DNA from: Kutzneria sp. 744
GTDB lineage: Bacteria; Actinomycetota; Actinomycetes; Mycobacteriales; Pseudonocardiaceae
Assembly: GCF_000568255.1 (NCBI RefSeq)
Contig: NZ_KK037166.1
Span: 7,259,001-7,302,772 of the forward strand
Length of the DNA: 43,772 nucleotides
Direction of reading: 5' to 3'
Positions 1-9,077 of the stretch are shown in pieces; the first letter of the stretch is position 1; each line of letters begins with the position of its first letter. The notes beneath the pieces were generated by a model. It worked only from the letters and a program-made list of their open reading frames with translations. It was not told where the DNA came from and made no database searches. A program made the translations under genes and the position numbers.

Positions 1-966
1 CAGGCCCCGGGTCAGCTCGCGCAGCTCGACGATGGCGTCCTTGGCGCTGCGGTGGGCCTCCTCCAGCAGCGCCCGGGTGGCCTCGGGGTCGCTGTCGTAC
101 TTGCGCTTGGCCCGCCCCAGCAGCATCGCCAACGCCACCAGCTGCTGCTGGGCGCCGTCGTGCAGATCCCGCTCGATGCGCCGCCGCTCGGTCTCGGCCG
201 CGGCCATGGCGTCCTCGCGTCGCTGCTCGACCTCGAACACCCGGGCGGCGAGCTGCTCGGCCGACAGCTGCCCCAGGTAGCGGCGGGCCAGCGCGAGCTG
301 CCACGCCTGCATCCACCGCACGAGGTACGGCACGACCGGGATGAGCAGCGCCAGCAACAGCAGCGGCGCGCCGGCCCACACGTCGCCGTGACGCAGGTAC
401 GGACGGTTGATCGACGCCACCGTGAGGTCGACGAAGAACACCGCGGCGATCACGGCCACGACCAGCGGCAATGCCCAGGCGAGCAGCGTCAGTGCGCCGG
501 TGAGCAGCGCGACCGGCAGCCGGACCAGCTGGTACGCCATCAGCCGCCACAGCCGCAGGTCGCGCACCATCCGCCCGAACAGGGGCAGCAGGCGTCCGCG
601 GACCGGCAGCTGGAGCGTGAGCGGGATGTCCACGCCGAGGATCGAGCGGTGCCAGCCGACCTCCAGCCGCGCGCACGCCTCCAGCGCGTACCCCGTGCCG
701 ACGAAGCCGAACACACCGACCGGCAGGATCAGCAGCAACAGCAGCAGCACGACGAAACCGCTGGTGGTGACGTTGAACTGGGTCGCGCTGACCATCGCCC
801 CGAAGGTCATCACCGCCGGGATCGGGCACAGCGTGACGATCAGCCCGACCAGCAGCACCAGCGTGTTGCCGACGCTCCAGAACACGCCGCCGAGCAGGTG
901 CAGAGTGGCCCGCCACGTGCGCGCTTCCCCCAGTGGCCGCAGTAGCAGCGCGTGCAGGCTCCCCAT
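1..966 (-). CDS. Sensor histidine kinase (3' end outside window)
   Basis: Open frame of 322 codons entering from the left edge, so the catalytic ATPase domain is not seen. The N-terminal ~220 residues hold about four hydrophobic segments (for example around VFWSVGNTLVLLVGLIV and FVVLLLLLLILPVGVFGFV), matching the membrane 'sensor' region of actinobacterial NarL-type kinases. It is followed by a dimerisation/phosphoacceptor helix reading ERRRIERDLHDGAQQQLVAL, the HisKA_3 signature whose His in DLHDG is the phosphorylation site. The role is membrane signal sensing and phosphotransfer to a LuxR-type response regulator, which by family habit should lie just left of the window. Start is ATG at 966; an in-frame GTG lies at 969. 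The ligand is unknown. Confidence 0.88.
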   Translation of the reverse strand, partial: MGSLHALLLRPLGEARTWRATLHLLGGVFWSVGNTLVLLVGLIVTLCPIPAVMTFGAMVSATQFNVTTSGFVVLLLLLLILPVGVFGFVGTGYALEACARLEVGWHRSILGVDIPLTLQLPVRGRLLPLFGRMVRDLRLWRLMAYQLVRLPVALLTGALTLLAWALPLVVAVIAAVFFVDLTVASINRPYLRHGDVWAGAPLLLLALLIPVVPYLVRWMQAWQLALARRYLGQLSAEQLAARVFEVEQRREDAMAAAETERRRIERDLHDGAQQQLVALAMLLGRAKRKYDSDPEATRALLEEAHRSAKDAIVELRELTRGL

Positions 967-1024
967 CACGTTTTCCCAGGTTACGGACGTCGAGCGGGTC
1001 GGGATATCCGGTTAACCCCCGAGA

Positions 1025-1966
1025 TCAGGCGTCGAACAGGGCGCTCACCGACTCGCCGTTGTGGATGCGCCGGATCGCCTCGGCCATGGCCGGCGCGATG
1101 GACAGCACGGTCAGCTTGGGGGTGCGCTTCTGGGCCGCGATCGGCACGGTGTCGGTGCAGACGATCTCCGTCACGCCCGGCAGGTCGCCGATGCGCTTGA
1201 TCGCGCCGTCGGCGAACAGGCCGTGCGTGCAGGCCACCCGGATCGACGCCACGCCCAGCTCGTGCAGCCGCTCGACCAGCTCGACCACGGTGGAGCCGCG
1301 GGCGATCTCGTCGTCCAGCACGATCACGTCCTTGCCGGCAACATCGCCGATGATCGAGCTGATGCTGACCTTGTCGTCGGCGAAGCGCTGCTTGGCCCCG
1401 GCGGCCACGCCCACGCCGAGCAGCCGGGCGAACGCGGCCGCCGGCTTGGCGTTGCCCAGGTCGGGGGAGACGACCACCGCGTTGGACAGGTCGTTGCCGC
1501 GGAAGTGGGCGGCCAGCTCGCGCAGGGCGTGCAGGTGGTCGACCGGCACGCTGAAGAAGCCGTGGACCTGCGGCGAGTGCAGGGTCATGGTCAGGACCCG
1601 GTTCGCGCCGGCGGTCAGCAGCAGGTCGGCCACCAGCCGGCCGCCGATGGAGACGCGGGGCATGTCCTTCTTGTCGCTGCGCGCGTACGCGTAGTGCGGC
1701 AGCACCACGGTCGTGCGGGCCGCCGAGGCGCCGCGGGCGGCGTCCAGCATCAGCAGCAGCTCGACCAGGTTCTCCTGGGTCGGCGGCACCAGCGGCTGGA
1801 TCAGGAACACGTCCCGCTCGCGGCAGTTGGCCTGGAGCTGGACCTCGATGCAGTCGTTGGCGAACCGATCGACCCGCACCGGGCGTAGTGGAACACCGAG
1901 GTGCGCGCAGATGTCCGCCGCGAGTTCGGGATGGGCACTGCCGCTGAAGACCGCGATCTCATGCAC
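1025..1966 (-). CDS. prs: Ribose-phosphate pyrophosphokinase (PRPP synthetase)
   Basis: 313 residues, the usual length for class I PRPP synthetase, which transfers pyrophosphate from ATP to ribose-5-phosphate to feed nucleotide, histidine and NAD synthesis in the cytosol. Visible motifs: the N-terminal FSGSAHPELA, the ATP-binding stretch YARSDKKDMPRVSIGGRLVADLL, the flexible-loop catalytic Lys and Arg in AGAKQRF, and a PRPP-binding loop VIVLDDEIARGSTVVELV. That loop is less standard than the usual DDxIDTGGT: it has DDEIARGST. The VVSPDLGNAKPA segment also differs from the more common GGxxRA form. These differences suggest a paralogue rather than the sole housekeeping copy, but function as a PRPP synthetase is still the best call. 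It is transcribed away from the secreted protein gene at 2065. Confidence 0.9.
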   Translation of the reverse strand: MHEIAVFSGSAHPELAADICAHLGVPLRPVRVDRFANDCIEVQLQANCRERDVFLIQPLVPPTQENLVELLLMLDAARGASAARTTVVLPHYAYARSDKKDMPRVSIGGRLVADLLLTAGANRVLTMTLHSPQVHGFFSVPVDHLHALRELAAHFRGNDLSNAVVVSPDLGNAKPAAAFARLLGVGVAAGAKQRFADDKVSISSIIGDVAGKDVIVLDDEIARGSTVVELVERLHELGVASIRVACTHGLFADGAIKRIGDLPGVTEIVCTDTVPIAAQKRTPKLTVLSIAPAMAEAIRRIHNGESVSALFDA

Positions 1967-2064
1967 GTGAACGGATGGTACCCGTCGGTGAACCGTTCGC
2001 CGGTTTCGTCGGTAGTACCCCGCGAACGTGGTTCAGACCAAGAACGACGACAGGAGACGCCGCA

Positions 2065-3273
2065 ATGTCCTGGATTGCCGATATGAGCCCCAGTCGCAAA
2101 CGCGCCACCATCCTGGGTGTCGCCGCTGCGCTGGGCGTCGCCGTCGTGCTGGGGGGTGGATTCGCGGTCATCTCGGGGACAAGCCACGCGGCGACCGAGA
2201 ACTGCCAGGGACTCGACCAGGCGCTGCAGAACAACCTGAACTTCATCGCGCAGCAGAAGGCCAACCCGACCGCGGTGTCCGCGGCCAACATCGCCAACCG
2301 CAATGCCGTCGTGGCCCAGATCCAGCAGCGCCGCCAGGCCGCCGGCTGCACCAACAACGTGACGGCCTCGTCCGACGCCAAGAAGAAGAAGGGCAGCGGC
2401 GAGGCCTGCGCCGGCCTGCAGAAGGCCTTGCAGAACAACCTGAACTTCATCGCCGACCAGAAGGCGCACCCCGACGCCCAGTCGGCGGCCCGCATCGCCA
2501 ACCGCCAGGCCGTGGTGGCCCAGATCGAGTCGCGCCTCAAGGCCGCTGCATGTGGTGACAACGGTGGCAACAACGGCTGCCCGACCGCGACCGACACCAA
2601 CACCCCGCCGGCCACCACCACCGACAACAACGGTGGCATGGGCATGGGTGGCAACGGTATGGGTAATGGCATGGGCACCGACACCAACACCCCGCCGGCC
2701 ACCACCACGGACAACAACGGCGGCATGGGCATGGGTGGCGACAACGGCATGGGCAACGGTGGCATGGGCACCGACACCACCGCGCCGCCGGCCACCACCA
2801 CCGACAACAACGGCGGCATGGGCATGGGTGGCGACAACGGCATGGGCAACGCCGGTGGCATGGGCGACGGCGGCATGGGCACCGACACCACCGCTCCGAC
2901 CACCACCGACAACAACGGCGGCTGCGACAACGGCGGCACCGACACCGCCGCGCCGACCGACACCGCCACCGCCGACCCGACCGACACCAACGCCGGCAAC
3001 GGAAACGGCTCCGCCGCCGGCACCGCGGCCAACCAGGTCTGCAAGGGCTCCACGGTGACCACGTCCGGCTCGAAGGGCGTCTCCGCGTCCAGCAACCAGT
3101 TCCCGCTCGGCACCATGCTCAAGGTGACCAACCTGGACAACAACAAGTCCATCACGGTCCCGGTGACGTCCACCTCCGGCAGCTGCGTGCTGCTCGACAA
3201 CGACGCCTTCCTCAAGATCCACCAGGACGGCAAGCAGCTCATCCGCAAGGCGCTGATCCAGAAGGTCGGCTGA
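2065..3273 (+). CDS. Secreted or membrane-anchored repeat protein with DPBB-like C-terminal domain
   Basis: 402 residues from ATG 2065, chosen because a GGAG lies 8 bases upstream; a longer frame from 1975 lacks this. After a short basic N-terminus there is a hydrophobic segment (ATILGVAAALGVAVVLGGGF) ending near AT, so the protein is exported or anchored. Residues ~45-165 contain two copies of a ~50-residue unit with the core ALQNNLNFIA followed by IANR.AVVAQI and a closing Cys. A long low-complexity linker of Thr/Asp/Asn and Gly-Met repeats follows. The last ~80 residues (FPLGTMLKVTNLDNNKSITV...) resemble the RlpA/expansin double-psi beta-barrel, but the usual catalytic Asp region is replaced by VTSTSGSCVLL, so lytic activity is doubtful. 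Cell-wall association is inference. Confidence 0.72.
   Translation: MSWIADMSPSRKRATILGVAAALGVAVVLGGGFAVISGTSHAATENCQGLDQALQNNLNFIAQQKANPTAVSAANIANRNAVVAQIQQRRQAAGCTNNVTASSDAKKKKGSGEACAGLQKALQNNLNFIADQKAHPDAQSAARIANRQAVVAQIESRLKAAACGDNGGNNGCPTATDTNTPPATTTDNNGGMGMGGNGMGNGMGTDTNTPPATTTDNNGGMGMGGDNGMGNGGMGTDTTAPPATTTDNNGGMGMGGDNGMGNAGGMGDGGMGTDTTAPTTTDNNGGCDNGGTDTAAPTDTATADPTDTNAGNGNGSAAGTAANQVCKGSTVTTSGSKGVSASSNQFPLGTMLKVTNLDNNKSITVPVTSTSGSCVLLDNDAFLKIHQDGKQLIRKALIQKVG
2581..2930 (+). repeat. In-frame tandem repeats encoding Thr/Asp/Asn and Gly-Met runs
   Basis: About three imperfect ~85-95-base units inside the secreted protein gene, each encoding TDT(N/T)(T/A)PPATTTDNNGG followed by MGMGG-type glycine-methionine residues. 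The copies differ by small in-frame changes in the number of Gly-Met-Gly blocks, typical of a flexible wall-spanning linker prone to length variation. Confidence 0.8.
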
Positions 3274-3290
3274 CCGAACCCGTTCACGCG

Positions 3291-3333
3291 AACGGCCCGA
3301 AACCTGGTCCCAGGAGCCAGGTTTCGGGCCGTT
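3291..3333. terminator. Hairpin terminator between convergent genes
   Basis: Perfect 17-base inverted repeat (left arm 3291-3307, right arm 3317-3333) with a 9-base loop, 17 bases after the stop of the secreted protein gene and just before the end of the convergent ParA-like gene at 3344. No long T-run, as is usual in actinomycetes; likely bidirectional. Confidence 0.8.
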
Positions 3334-3343
3334 CCGCCGTTCT

Positions 3344-4339
3344 CTAGACCTCGATGCCGGCCCGGCGGAGGATCGTCGTCGCCAGGTTGCCGAAGTGGCC
3401 GTAGGCGTCACGGGCCGCCTGGAGATGTCCACCGATCGCACCGTCCGCAGTGGTCAGCGCGAAGATCGGTTTCCTCGCCTCCTGCGCCAAGGACATGAGG
3501 CTGTGATAGTGCTTCAGCTGACCGAGGCAGTATGGATCTTCGGCCATCTTCGGGGCGTCCGTGTCGTCGATCCCCAACACCGCCGACTGGAACTCGCCCG
3601 GGATCTGGTCCATCCATCGTTGATAAGCCCGAACCGGCCGGTCCAGGCGCACGCCGTGTTGCAGCACAACATAACCAAGCGCGTTCATCGTGCCTGAAGG
3701 TGCGGCGGTGACCGATGGTGGCATGCGCTCGAGCCGATCGCGCCACCCGGTTCGCCACGCGTTCAGGGTCGGGCCGAGGTTGCGCAGGCCCTGAAGGCTG
3801 AACAGGTCGGCCGCCACCGGCACGACGACATGGCCAGCGGCCAGCAACGCGGCTCGATTGATGGCGCCGAGGCTGGGGCCGACATCCACCAGCACGACTT
3901 CGGCATCGTGTTGGTCGGCCGCGCTCTGCGTCAGACGCCAGAACGTCGACATCACCGCGAAGGCGTCCGCCCGGCCTTCCAGACAGCGCGGCCACTCCGT
4001 GCTGAGGTTGTCCTCGAAGGTGGCCAGCTGAAGGTCACCGGGCAGGAGGGCCAATCTTGTGTCCGAAGTGGTCACGAGTGGCGCGGTGCCCAGGGGCCCG
4101 GTCCGATCCTGGAACGGCTGTATCGCTCCCCAAACGGTTGCCCGCCCGTCAGCCTCCGCCCACAGTTGTTCGATCCTGGTTTCGTCGAGGAATGCTGAAG
4201 TGAGATTGGCCTGAGGATCGAGATCGGCCGCCACGACGCGATGGCCCTGGTCGGCCATCATCCACGCGAGGTGGTAGACGAGGGAGGTCTTGCCGACCCC
4301 GCCCTTGTTGTTGAAGAAGGCGATAACGGGCGTCGTCAC
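3344..4339 (-). CDS. ParA/Soj-like ATPase
   Basis: 331 residues starting at GTG 4339. The start is set by the 4-base GTGA overlap with the stop of the upstream gene and by the ParA motif beginning within ten residues. It carries the deviant Walker A KGGVGKTSL, a DLDPQANLTSAF Walker A' segment, and a Walker B-like VVLVDVGPSLGAINRAAL. These define the ParA/AAA_31 ATPases that partition plasmids and chromosomes or position protein assemblies. No ParB gene or parS-like repeat is adjacent; instead it is coupled to an AlbA_2/ATPase protein, which argues for a role outside simple partitioning. Base composition looks less GC-rich than the flanking genes. Transfer from a mobile element is inferred. 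Confidence 0.85.
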   Translation of the reverse strand: MTTPVIAFFNNKGGVGKTSLVYHLAWMMADQGHRVVAADLDPQANLTSAFLDETRIEQLWAEADGRATVWGAIQPFQDRTGPLGTAPLVTTSDTRLALLPGDLQLATFEDNLSTEWPRCLEGRADAFAVMSTFWRLTQSAADQHDAEVVLVDVGPSLGAINRAALLAAGHVVVPVAADLFSLQGLRNLGPTLNAWRTGWRDRLERMPPSVTAAPSGTMNALGYVVLQHGVRLDRPVRAYQRWMDQIPGEFQSAVLGIDDTDAPKMAEDPYCLGQLKHYHSLMSLAQEARKPIFALTTADGAIGGHLQAARDAYGHFGNLATTILRRAGIEV

Positions 4340-5526
4340 AGTCTGCTCCCGATGGTGACGCCGACGTAGGACGGGTTGACCTCGAAAACCGGAAGCGGGC
4401 TGCCGTTGTCCGCGAGGCTCTTCTTGGCGATGGGGATCCCGGCGCCGAAGCGCTGGACGTAGCCGAGACCGCGCATGATCTCGGCGAGTGTCGGGTTTCG
4501 ATAGTCGGTCAGCCCGCTGCCGAACGGGCCGTTGGCCACGATGCCGAACGGCCCGCCGGGGCTGACGATCTCCACGCGATTCTCGTACCAGGTGATGCGG
4601 GTCGGCGAGTTCGTGTGCTCGTAGCTGCGGTGCATGACCGCGTTGCGGACGACCTGCTGCAACGCCGCGAGTGGGTAATCGGGGGTCCGGGCTTCGGTGG
4701 CGCTCGATGTGAAGTCGATCGACGTGCTGATGTTGATCGTCAGGATTTCGTCGAGCTGGCGAAGCACCGTCGACAGCGGCCCGTCGACTCTCTTCTCGTC
4801 CTTGATCGGCGACGCCAGGTCTTCGCCGTCCACCCTGATGAACTGGACGTACGCGCCGGGAAGCCACTGCAAGGGATCCCGGCCGACGGCGAGCAGCCCG
4901 GCCGCGGTCGGCAGGCCATCGGGGGATGTCAGCCGCAGTGCGGCTAGCCGTTGCTCGATGCTTCTCCCGTTTTCCGCGAGCACTGCCGGCGGAACGAGTG
5001 AAGGCAGCAGAGTGCTGGTGAACAAGGACAGGTCGAGGTCGTCCGGACCGGCCCCAGGAATGGGGCGTGAATCGAACGGAAGGTCGAGCGACCGACGCCG
5101 TTCGTTGAGCCTGCGCTCGTCCTCGGCGTTGGCCACCCCACGGCGCGGGCCGACGCGGACGCAAATCTGTCCCTTGTAGCGGACCGGTGGGCTGTTGCTG
5201 GGCTGGACCTCGACGACGGCGACGTGATGGCCGCCGAGCTCGACCTTCCGCACGTCCATCGAGGGCGGCGGAAGGATATTGCCCTGGTCGCGAAAAGAAG
5301 CGAGGTTCTGCAGAAGCTTGTCATCGATGTTCGTGTCGGCATGGCTGCCGTCGTCGTTGACACCGATGAACAGCACGCCGGGGGCGGCGTGCCCGGGGAG
5401 GTCGTTGGCGAACGCGCACAGGATGTGGCCGACCATGTCCTTGTCGAACAGGCCGGCCTTCCGCTCCACCCGGTCCGACTCCAGGTCGGCGAGCAGGGCA
5501 CTCAACTCGTCTACGGACAACGCCAT
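4336..5526 (-). CDS. AlbA_2 (Schlafen-type) putative DNA-binding / ATP-binding protein
   Basis: 396 residues. Residues ~12-130 match the AlbA_2 domain: ESDRVERKAGL at the start, then AFANDLPGHAAPGVLFIGVNDDG and a VRYKGQICVRVGPRRGVAN segment. The C-terminal third resembles the HATPase_c_4 domain usually attached to AlbA_2 proteins: LQQVVRNAVMHRSYEHTNSP, ENRVEIVSPGGPFGIV and a late GAGIPIAKKSL. Such proteins are annotated as putative transcriptional regulators or helicase-related and occur often in defence islands and prophages. The stop overlaps the ParA-like start by 4 bases, so the two proteins are probably made together. Spacing to glgB downstream of its start is 42 bases. Function is not established; a nucleic-acid-sensing or defence role is inference. 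Confidence 0.8.
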   Translation of the reverse strand: MALSVDELSALLADLESDRVERKAGLFDKDMVGHILCAFANDLPGHAAPGVLFIGVNDDGSHADTNIDDKLLQNLASFRDQGNILPPPSMDVRKVELGGHHVAVVEVQPSNSPPVRYKGQICVRVGPRRGVANAEDERRLNERRRSLDLPFDSRPIPGAGPDDLDLSLFTSTLLPSLVPPAVLAENGRSIEQRLAALRLTSPDGLPTAAGLLAVGRDPLQWLPGAYVQFIRVDGEDLASPIKDEKRVDGPLSTVLRQLDEILTINISTSIDFTSSATEARTPDYPLAALQQVVRNAVMHRSYEHTNSPTRITWYENRVEIVSPGGPFGIVANGPFGSGLTDYRNPTLAEIMRGLGYVQRFGAGIPIAKKSLADNGSPLPVFEVNPSYVGVTIGSRL

Positions 5527-5568
5527 GGCGGCGATCTTACGGTGATGCCGCCACGGCGCTGGTTCGAC

Positions 5569-7737
5569 TTAGGCCTCCGGCGCGAGCCAGATCACGCCGG
5601 CCGGCGGCAGCTGCACCACGGCCGAGGCGGGGCGGCCGTGCCAGGGCTTGGCGCCCGCGGTGATCTCGCCCTGGTTGCCCCAGCCGGAGCCGCCGTAGAC
5701 CTCGGCGTCGGTGTTGACGACCTCGCGCCAGGCGCCGGTGGTGGGCAGGCCGATGCGGTAGTTCTCGTGCGGCGAGCCGGAGAAGTTGGCCACACAGGCC
5801 AACATCGAGCCGTCCTCGCCCTCACGCAGGAACGACAGCACGTTGCCGGCCGAGTCGTTGGCGTCGATCCAGGAGAAGCCGTCCGGCGAAGTGTCCAAAG
5901 TGAACAGTGCCGGCGCCTCGCGGTAGGCGGCGTTGAGGTCGCCGACCAGGCGCTTGATGCCGTTGTGCAGCGGCTCGTCCAGCAGCGGCCAGTCCAGCGA
6001 GCGCTTCTCCGACCACTCGTCGATCTGCCCGAACTCGCCGCCCATGAACAGCAGCTGCTTGCCGGGGTGGGCCCACATGAAGGCCAGCAGCGAGCGCAGC
6101 CCGGCCGCCTTGTTCCAGTTGTCTCCGGGCATCCGACCCCACAGGGATCCCTTGCCGTGCACCACTTCGTCATGCGACAGCGGCAGCATGAAGTTCTCGC
6201 TCCACGCGTACATCAGCGAGAAGGTCATCTCGTTGTGGTGGTACGAGCGGTGCACGGGATTGTGCGACAGGTACCGGAGCGTGTCGTGCATCCAGCCCAT
6301 GTTCCACTTGAAACCGAAGCCCAGCCCGCCCAGGTGGGTCGGCCGCGTCACGCCCGGCCACGCGGTGGACTCCTCGGCGATCATCATGATCCCGGGGTGC
6401 CGCCGGTACACGGTGGCGTTGAGCTCCTGCAGGAACTGCACGGCGTCGAGGTTCTCGCGGCCGCCGTGGATGTTGGGCAGCCACTGCCCCTCGGGCCGCG
6501 AGTAGTCCAGGTACAGCATCGAGGCCACGGCGTCGACCCGCAGGCCGTCCACGTGGAACTCCTCGATCCAGTACAGGGCGTTGGCCACCAGGAAGTTGCG
6601 GACCTCGTTGCGCCCGAAGTCGAAGACGAACGTGCCCCAGTCGGGCTGCTCGCCCCGGCGCGGGTCGGCGTGCTCGTACAGCGGGCTGCCGTCGAACCGG
6701 GCCAGCGCCCAGTCGTCCTTGGGGAAGTGCGCCGGCACCCAGTCCACGATCACGCCGATGCCCCGCTGGTGCAGGTGGTCGACGAAGTACCGGAACTCGT
6801 CGGGGGAGCCGAACCGGGGCGTCGGCGCGTAGTACGACGTGACCTGGTAGCCCCAGGACCCGGCGAACGGGTGCCCGGCCACCGGCAGCAGCTCCACGTG
6901 GGTGAAGCCGGTCTCCAGCACGTAGTCGCCGAGCTGCTCGGCCAGCTCCCGGTAGTTCAGGCCCTGCCGCCATGAGCCGAGGTGCACCTCGTAGGCGCTG
7001 ATCGGCCGCTTCGACCAGTCGCTGGCCTCCCGCTCGGTCAGCCACGCCTCGTCGTCCCAGGTGTAGTCCGACTCGTACACGACCGACGCCGTCGCCGGCG
7101 GCAGCTCGGTGGCGAAGGCCAGCGGATCGGCCTTCTCGTGCCACGAGCCGTCCTTGCCCAGCAGCCGGAACTTGTAGCGCGAGCCGACCGGCACCTCGGG
7201 CAGGAACACCTCCCACACGCCGGTCCCGCCCAGCGAGCGCATCGGCGTGCCGCGGCCGTCCCAGCCGTCGAAGTCGCCGCACACCCGCACGCCCTGCGCG
7301 GTCGGCGCCCACACCGCGAACGACGTGCCGTCGACCGGACCGCCGGGGGTGTCGTAGGTGTGCGGATGCGCGCCCAGGACCTCCCACAGCCGCTCGTGCC
7401 GGCCCTCGCCGATCAGGTGCAGGTCCAGCTCGCCGATGGTGGGCAGCCAGCGGTACGGGTCGTCGGCGATGACGACGTTGCCGTCGCCGTAGTCGACCTC
7501 GTAGCGGTAGTCGCTCGGCGGCTCCGGCACCAGCCCGGCGAACAGGCCGCCCTCGACCGGGTCCAGCTCGAACCGCTTGTCGCCGACGAGCACCGACACC
7601 GAGCGGGCGCCGACACGCAGCGCCCTCATGACGGTGCCGCCGGGGTGCGCGTGCGCCCCCAGCACGGAGTGCGGATCATGGTGCGCACCCCCGAGCAGCC
7701 GGTCCACCTCGTCCTTGGCCGGTGCGATGCTCGTCAC
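5569..7737 (-). CDS. glgB: 1,4-alpha-glucan branching enzyme
   Basis: 722 residues, normal for actinobacterial GlgB. It cuts alpha-1,4-glucan and reattaches the piece as an alpha-1,6 branch in the cytosol. N-terminal segment [13 protein letters not shown] and a CBM48 domain ([19 protein letters not shown]) precede a GH13 barrel with [18 protein letters not shown], the nucleophile Asp in [18 protein letters not shown], the acid Glu in [10 protein letters not shown] and the third Asp in [15 protein letters not shown]. Last gene of glgE-treS-mak-glgB; it starts 5 bases after the mak stop, so it is almost certainly co-transcribed and branches the linear chains made by GlgE. A dehydratase-like or amylase alternative is excluded by the full set of branching-enzyme motifs. 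Confidence 0.97.
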   Translation of the reverse strand: MTSIAPAKDEVDRLLGGAHHDPHSVLGAHAHPGGTVMRALRVGARSVSVLVGDKRFELDPVEGGLFAGLVPEPPSDYRYEVDYGDGNVVIADDPYRWLPTIGELDLHLIGEGRHERLWEVLGAHPHTYDTPGGPVDGTSFAVWAPTAQGVRVCGDFDGWDGRGTPMRSLGGTGVWEVFLPEVPVGSRYKFRLLGKDGSWHEKADPLAFATELPPATASVVYESDYTWDDEAWLTEREASDWSKRPISAYEVHLGSWRQGLNYRELAEQLGDYVLETGFTHVELLPVAGHPFAGSWGYQVTSYYAPTPRFGSPDEFRYFVDHLHQRGIGVIVDWVPAHFPKDDWALARFDGSPLYEHADPRRGEQPDWGTFVFDFGRNEVRNFLVANALYWIEEFHVDGLRVDAVASMLYLDYSRPEGQWLPNIHGGRENLDAVQFLQELNATVYRRHPGIMMIAEESTAWPGVTRPTHLGGLGFGFKWNMGWMHDTLRYLSHNPVHRSYHHNEMTFSLMYAWSENFMLPLSHDEVVHGKGSLWGRMPGDNWNKAAGLRSLLAFMWAHPGKQLLFMGGEFGQIDEWSEKRSLDWPLLDEPLHNGIKRLVGDLNAAYREAPALFTLDTSPDGFSWIDANDSAGNVLSFLREGEDGSMLACVANFSGSPHENYRIGLPTTGAWREVVNTDAEVYGGSGWGNQGEITAGAKPWHGRPASAVVQLPPAGVIWLAPEA

Positions 7738-7742
7738 GACGT

Positions 7743-9077
7743 TCAGTCCTCTCCGGCGGTGATCCTCGCGATGGACGCCAGCGGCACGGTCAGCCAGTCC
7801 GGCCGGTTCCCATGCTCGTACGCCACCTCGTACACGGCTTTGTCCAGTTCCAGCGCGCGCAGCAGCGAACCCTGCTCACGGGGGTCGGCGCCGACCTCCG
7901 CGTAGCCGTCGCAGAACGCGTCCCGGTTGCGGGCGGTCCACTCCTGCGCCCGCACCTCCAGCTGGTGGTCGGCCGGGTGGCCGACGAGCAGCTGCTGTGC
8001 GGCGTAGTCGAACGACCGGAGCATGCCGGCCACATCACGCAGCGGGGAGCGCAGGGCGTTGCGCTCGGCCAGCGGCGCCGCCGGCTCGCCCTCGAAGTCG
8101 ATCAGCTTCCAGCCGGCCGCCGTCCGCAGCACCTGGCCCAGGTGCAGGTCGCCGTGGATGAACTGCACGTCGACCAGCGACGGCCCACTGCGGGCCTGCT
8201 CGAACACGGCTCGTAACGCCGACTCGAACTCGGCCAGCTCCGGCACGTCCGCGAGCACGCTGTCCAGCCGGCGGTGCATGCCCTGCACGGCCTCGTACAG
8301 CCGCTCCGGCCCCTCCTGCCCGCCGCCCAGCGCCTTGCGCAGGTCGGCGTGCACCTCGGCCACGGACTGGCCCAGCCGGAACGCCTCGCCGGCGAAGTCG
8401 CCGCCGACCTCGGCGGCGTGCAGGTCGGCCTCGGCCATCAGGTCACGCACCGAGGCGGTGGCCATGGCCCAGCCCTCGGCCGCGCCGGACAGGAACTCCT
8501 GCAGGATGCCCAGCACCACGAACTGGTCGGTGATCGCGCCCAGCGGCCGGGCGATGTGCTTGGAGCCGACCGACTGCAGCGCCCGGTGCAGCTGGAGGTC
8601 CGGGTTCGGGCCCTCCACCACGCGCCGGAACAGCTTGAGGATGTAGTCGGTGCCGTAGACGACGGAGGTGTTGGACTGCTCGGCGCTGACCGGCTTGGCC
8701 CGCTGCGTGGGCACGATCACGGCACCTGGCTCGGGCGCGAAGTGGATGCCCTCCACCCAGGTGTCCTCGGCGATCAGCGTCAGCAGCCGGCCCATCAGCT
8801 CGGTGTCGTGCACCGCCTCGTAGTAGACGTGTCCGTCGACCTCGCCGATCATCGCGTGCGCGAGGTGCTCCGGCAACTCACGGCGCCGCCCGACCAGCAG
8901 CTGGTAGTCCCCGTCCGAGGTGCTCAGCACGGCGTGCACCAGCCGCGGGTCGCCGTCCAGCAGCGTGACGGCGTCCCGCGTGGACACCTCGGCCAGGTCC
9001 CGGTTCTTGCCGCCGAACCAGCGCTGCTCGGGCAGCCAGCGCAGCAGCGCGTCGGCCAGTGGAGTCAGTTCCGTCAT
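7743..9077 (-). CDS. mak: Maltokinase
   Basis: 444 residues, matching actinobacterial Mak, which phosphorylates maltose with ATP to maltose-1-phosphate, the donor for GlgE. The N-terminal cap reads [15 protein letters not shown], typical of the family. The kinase core shows the Brenner/catalytic loop in [12 protein letters not shown] and the metal-binding Asp in LIDFEGEP, the same fold as aminoglycoside phosphotransferases. It overlaps the treS stop by 4 bases (ATGA) and leads into glgB after 5 bases. The TreS-Mak order is the one in which the two enzymes form a complex in mycobacteria, so physical coupling is plausible here. Confidence 0.95.
   Translation of the reverse strand: MTELTPLADALLRWLPEQRWFGGKNRDLAEVSTRDAVTLLDGDPRLVHAVLSTSDGDYQLLVGRRRELPEHLAHAMIGEVDGHVYYEAVHDTELMGRLLTLIAEDTWVEGIHFAPEPGAVIVPTQRAKPVSAEQSNTSVVYGTDYILKLFRRVVEGPNPDLQLHRALQSVGSKHIARPLGAITDQFVVLGILQEFLSGAAEGWAMATASVRDLMAEADLHAAEVGGDFAGEAFRLGQSVAEVHADLRKALGGGQEGPERLYEAVQGMHRRLDSVLADVPELAEFESALRAVFEQARSGPSLVDVQFIHGDLHLGQVLRTAAGWKLIDFEGEPAAPLAERNALRSPLRDVAGMLRSFDYAAQQLLVGHPADHQLEVRAQEWTARNRDAFCDGYAEVGADPREQGSLLRALELDKAVYEVAYEHGNRPDWLTVPLASIARITAGED

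Noticed and set aside
52-945. Forward-strand open frames at the left edge
   Set aside because: They are Gln/His/Arg-rich shadows of the minus-strand histidine kinase, which has membrane segments and a HisKA_3 motif.
1801-3441. Minus-strand frames across the secreted repeat protein gene
   Set aside because: They consist of Val/Gly/His repeats mirroring the sense repeats and cross the terminator; the plus-strand protein has a ribosome site, signal sequence and folded domains.
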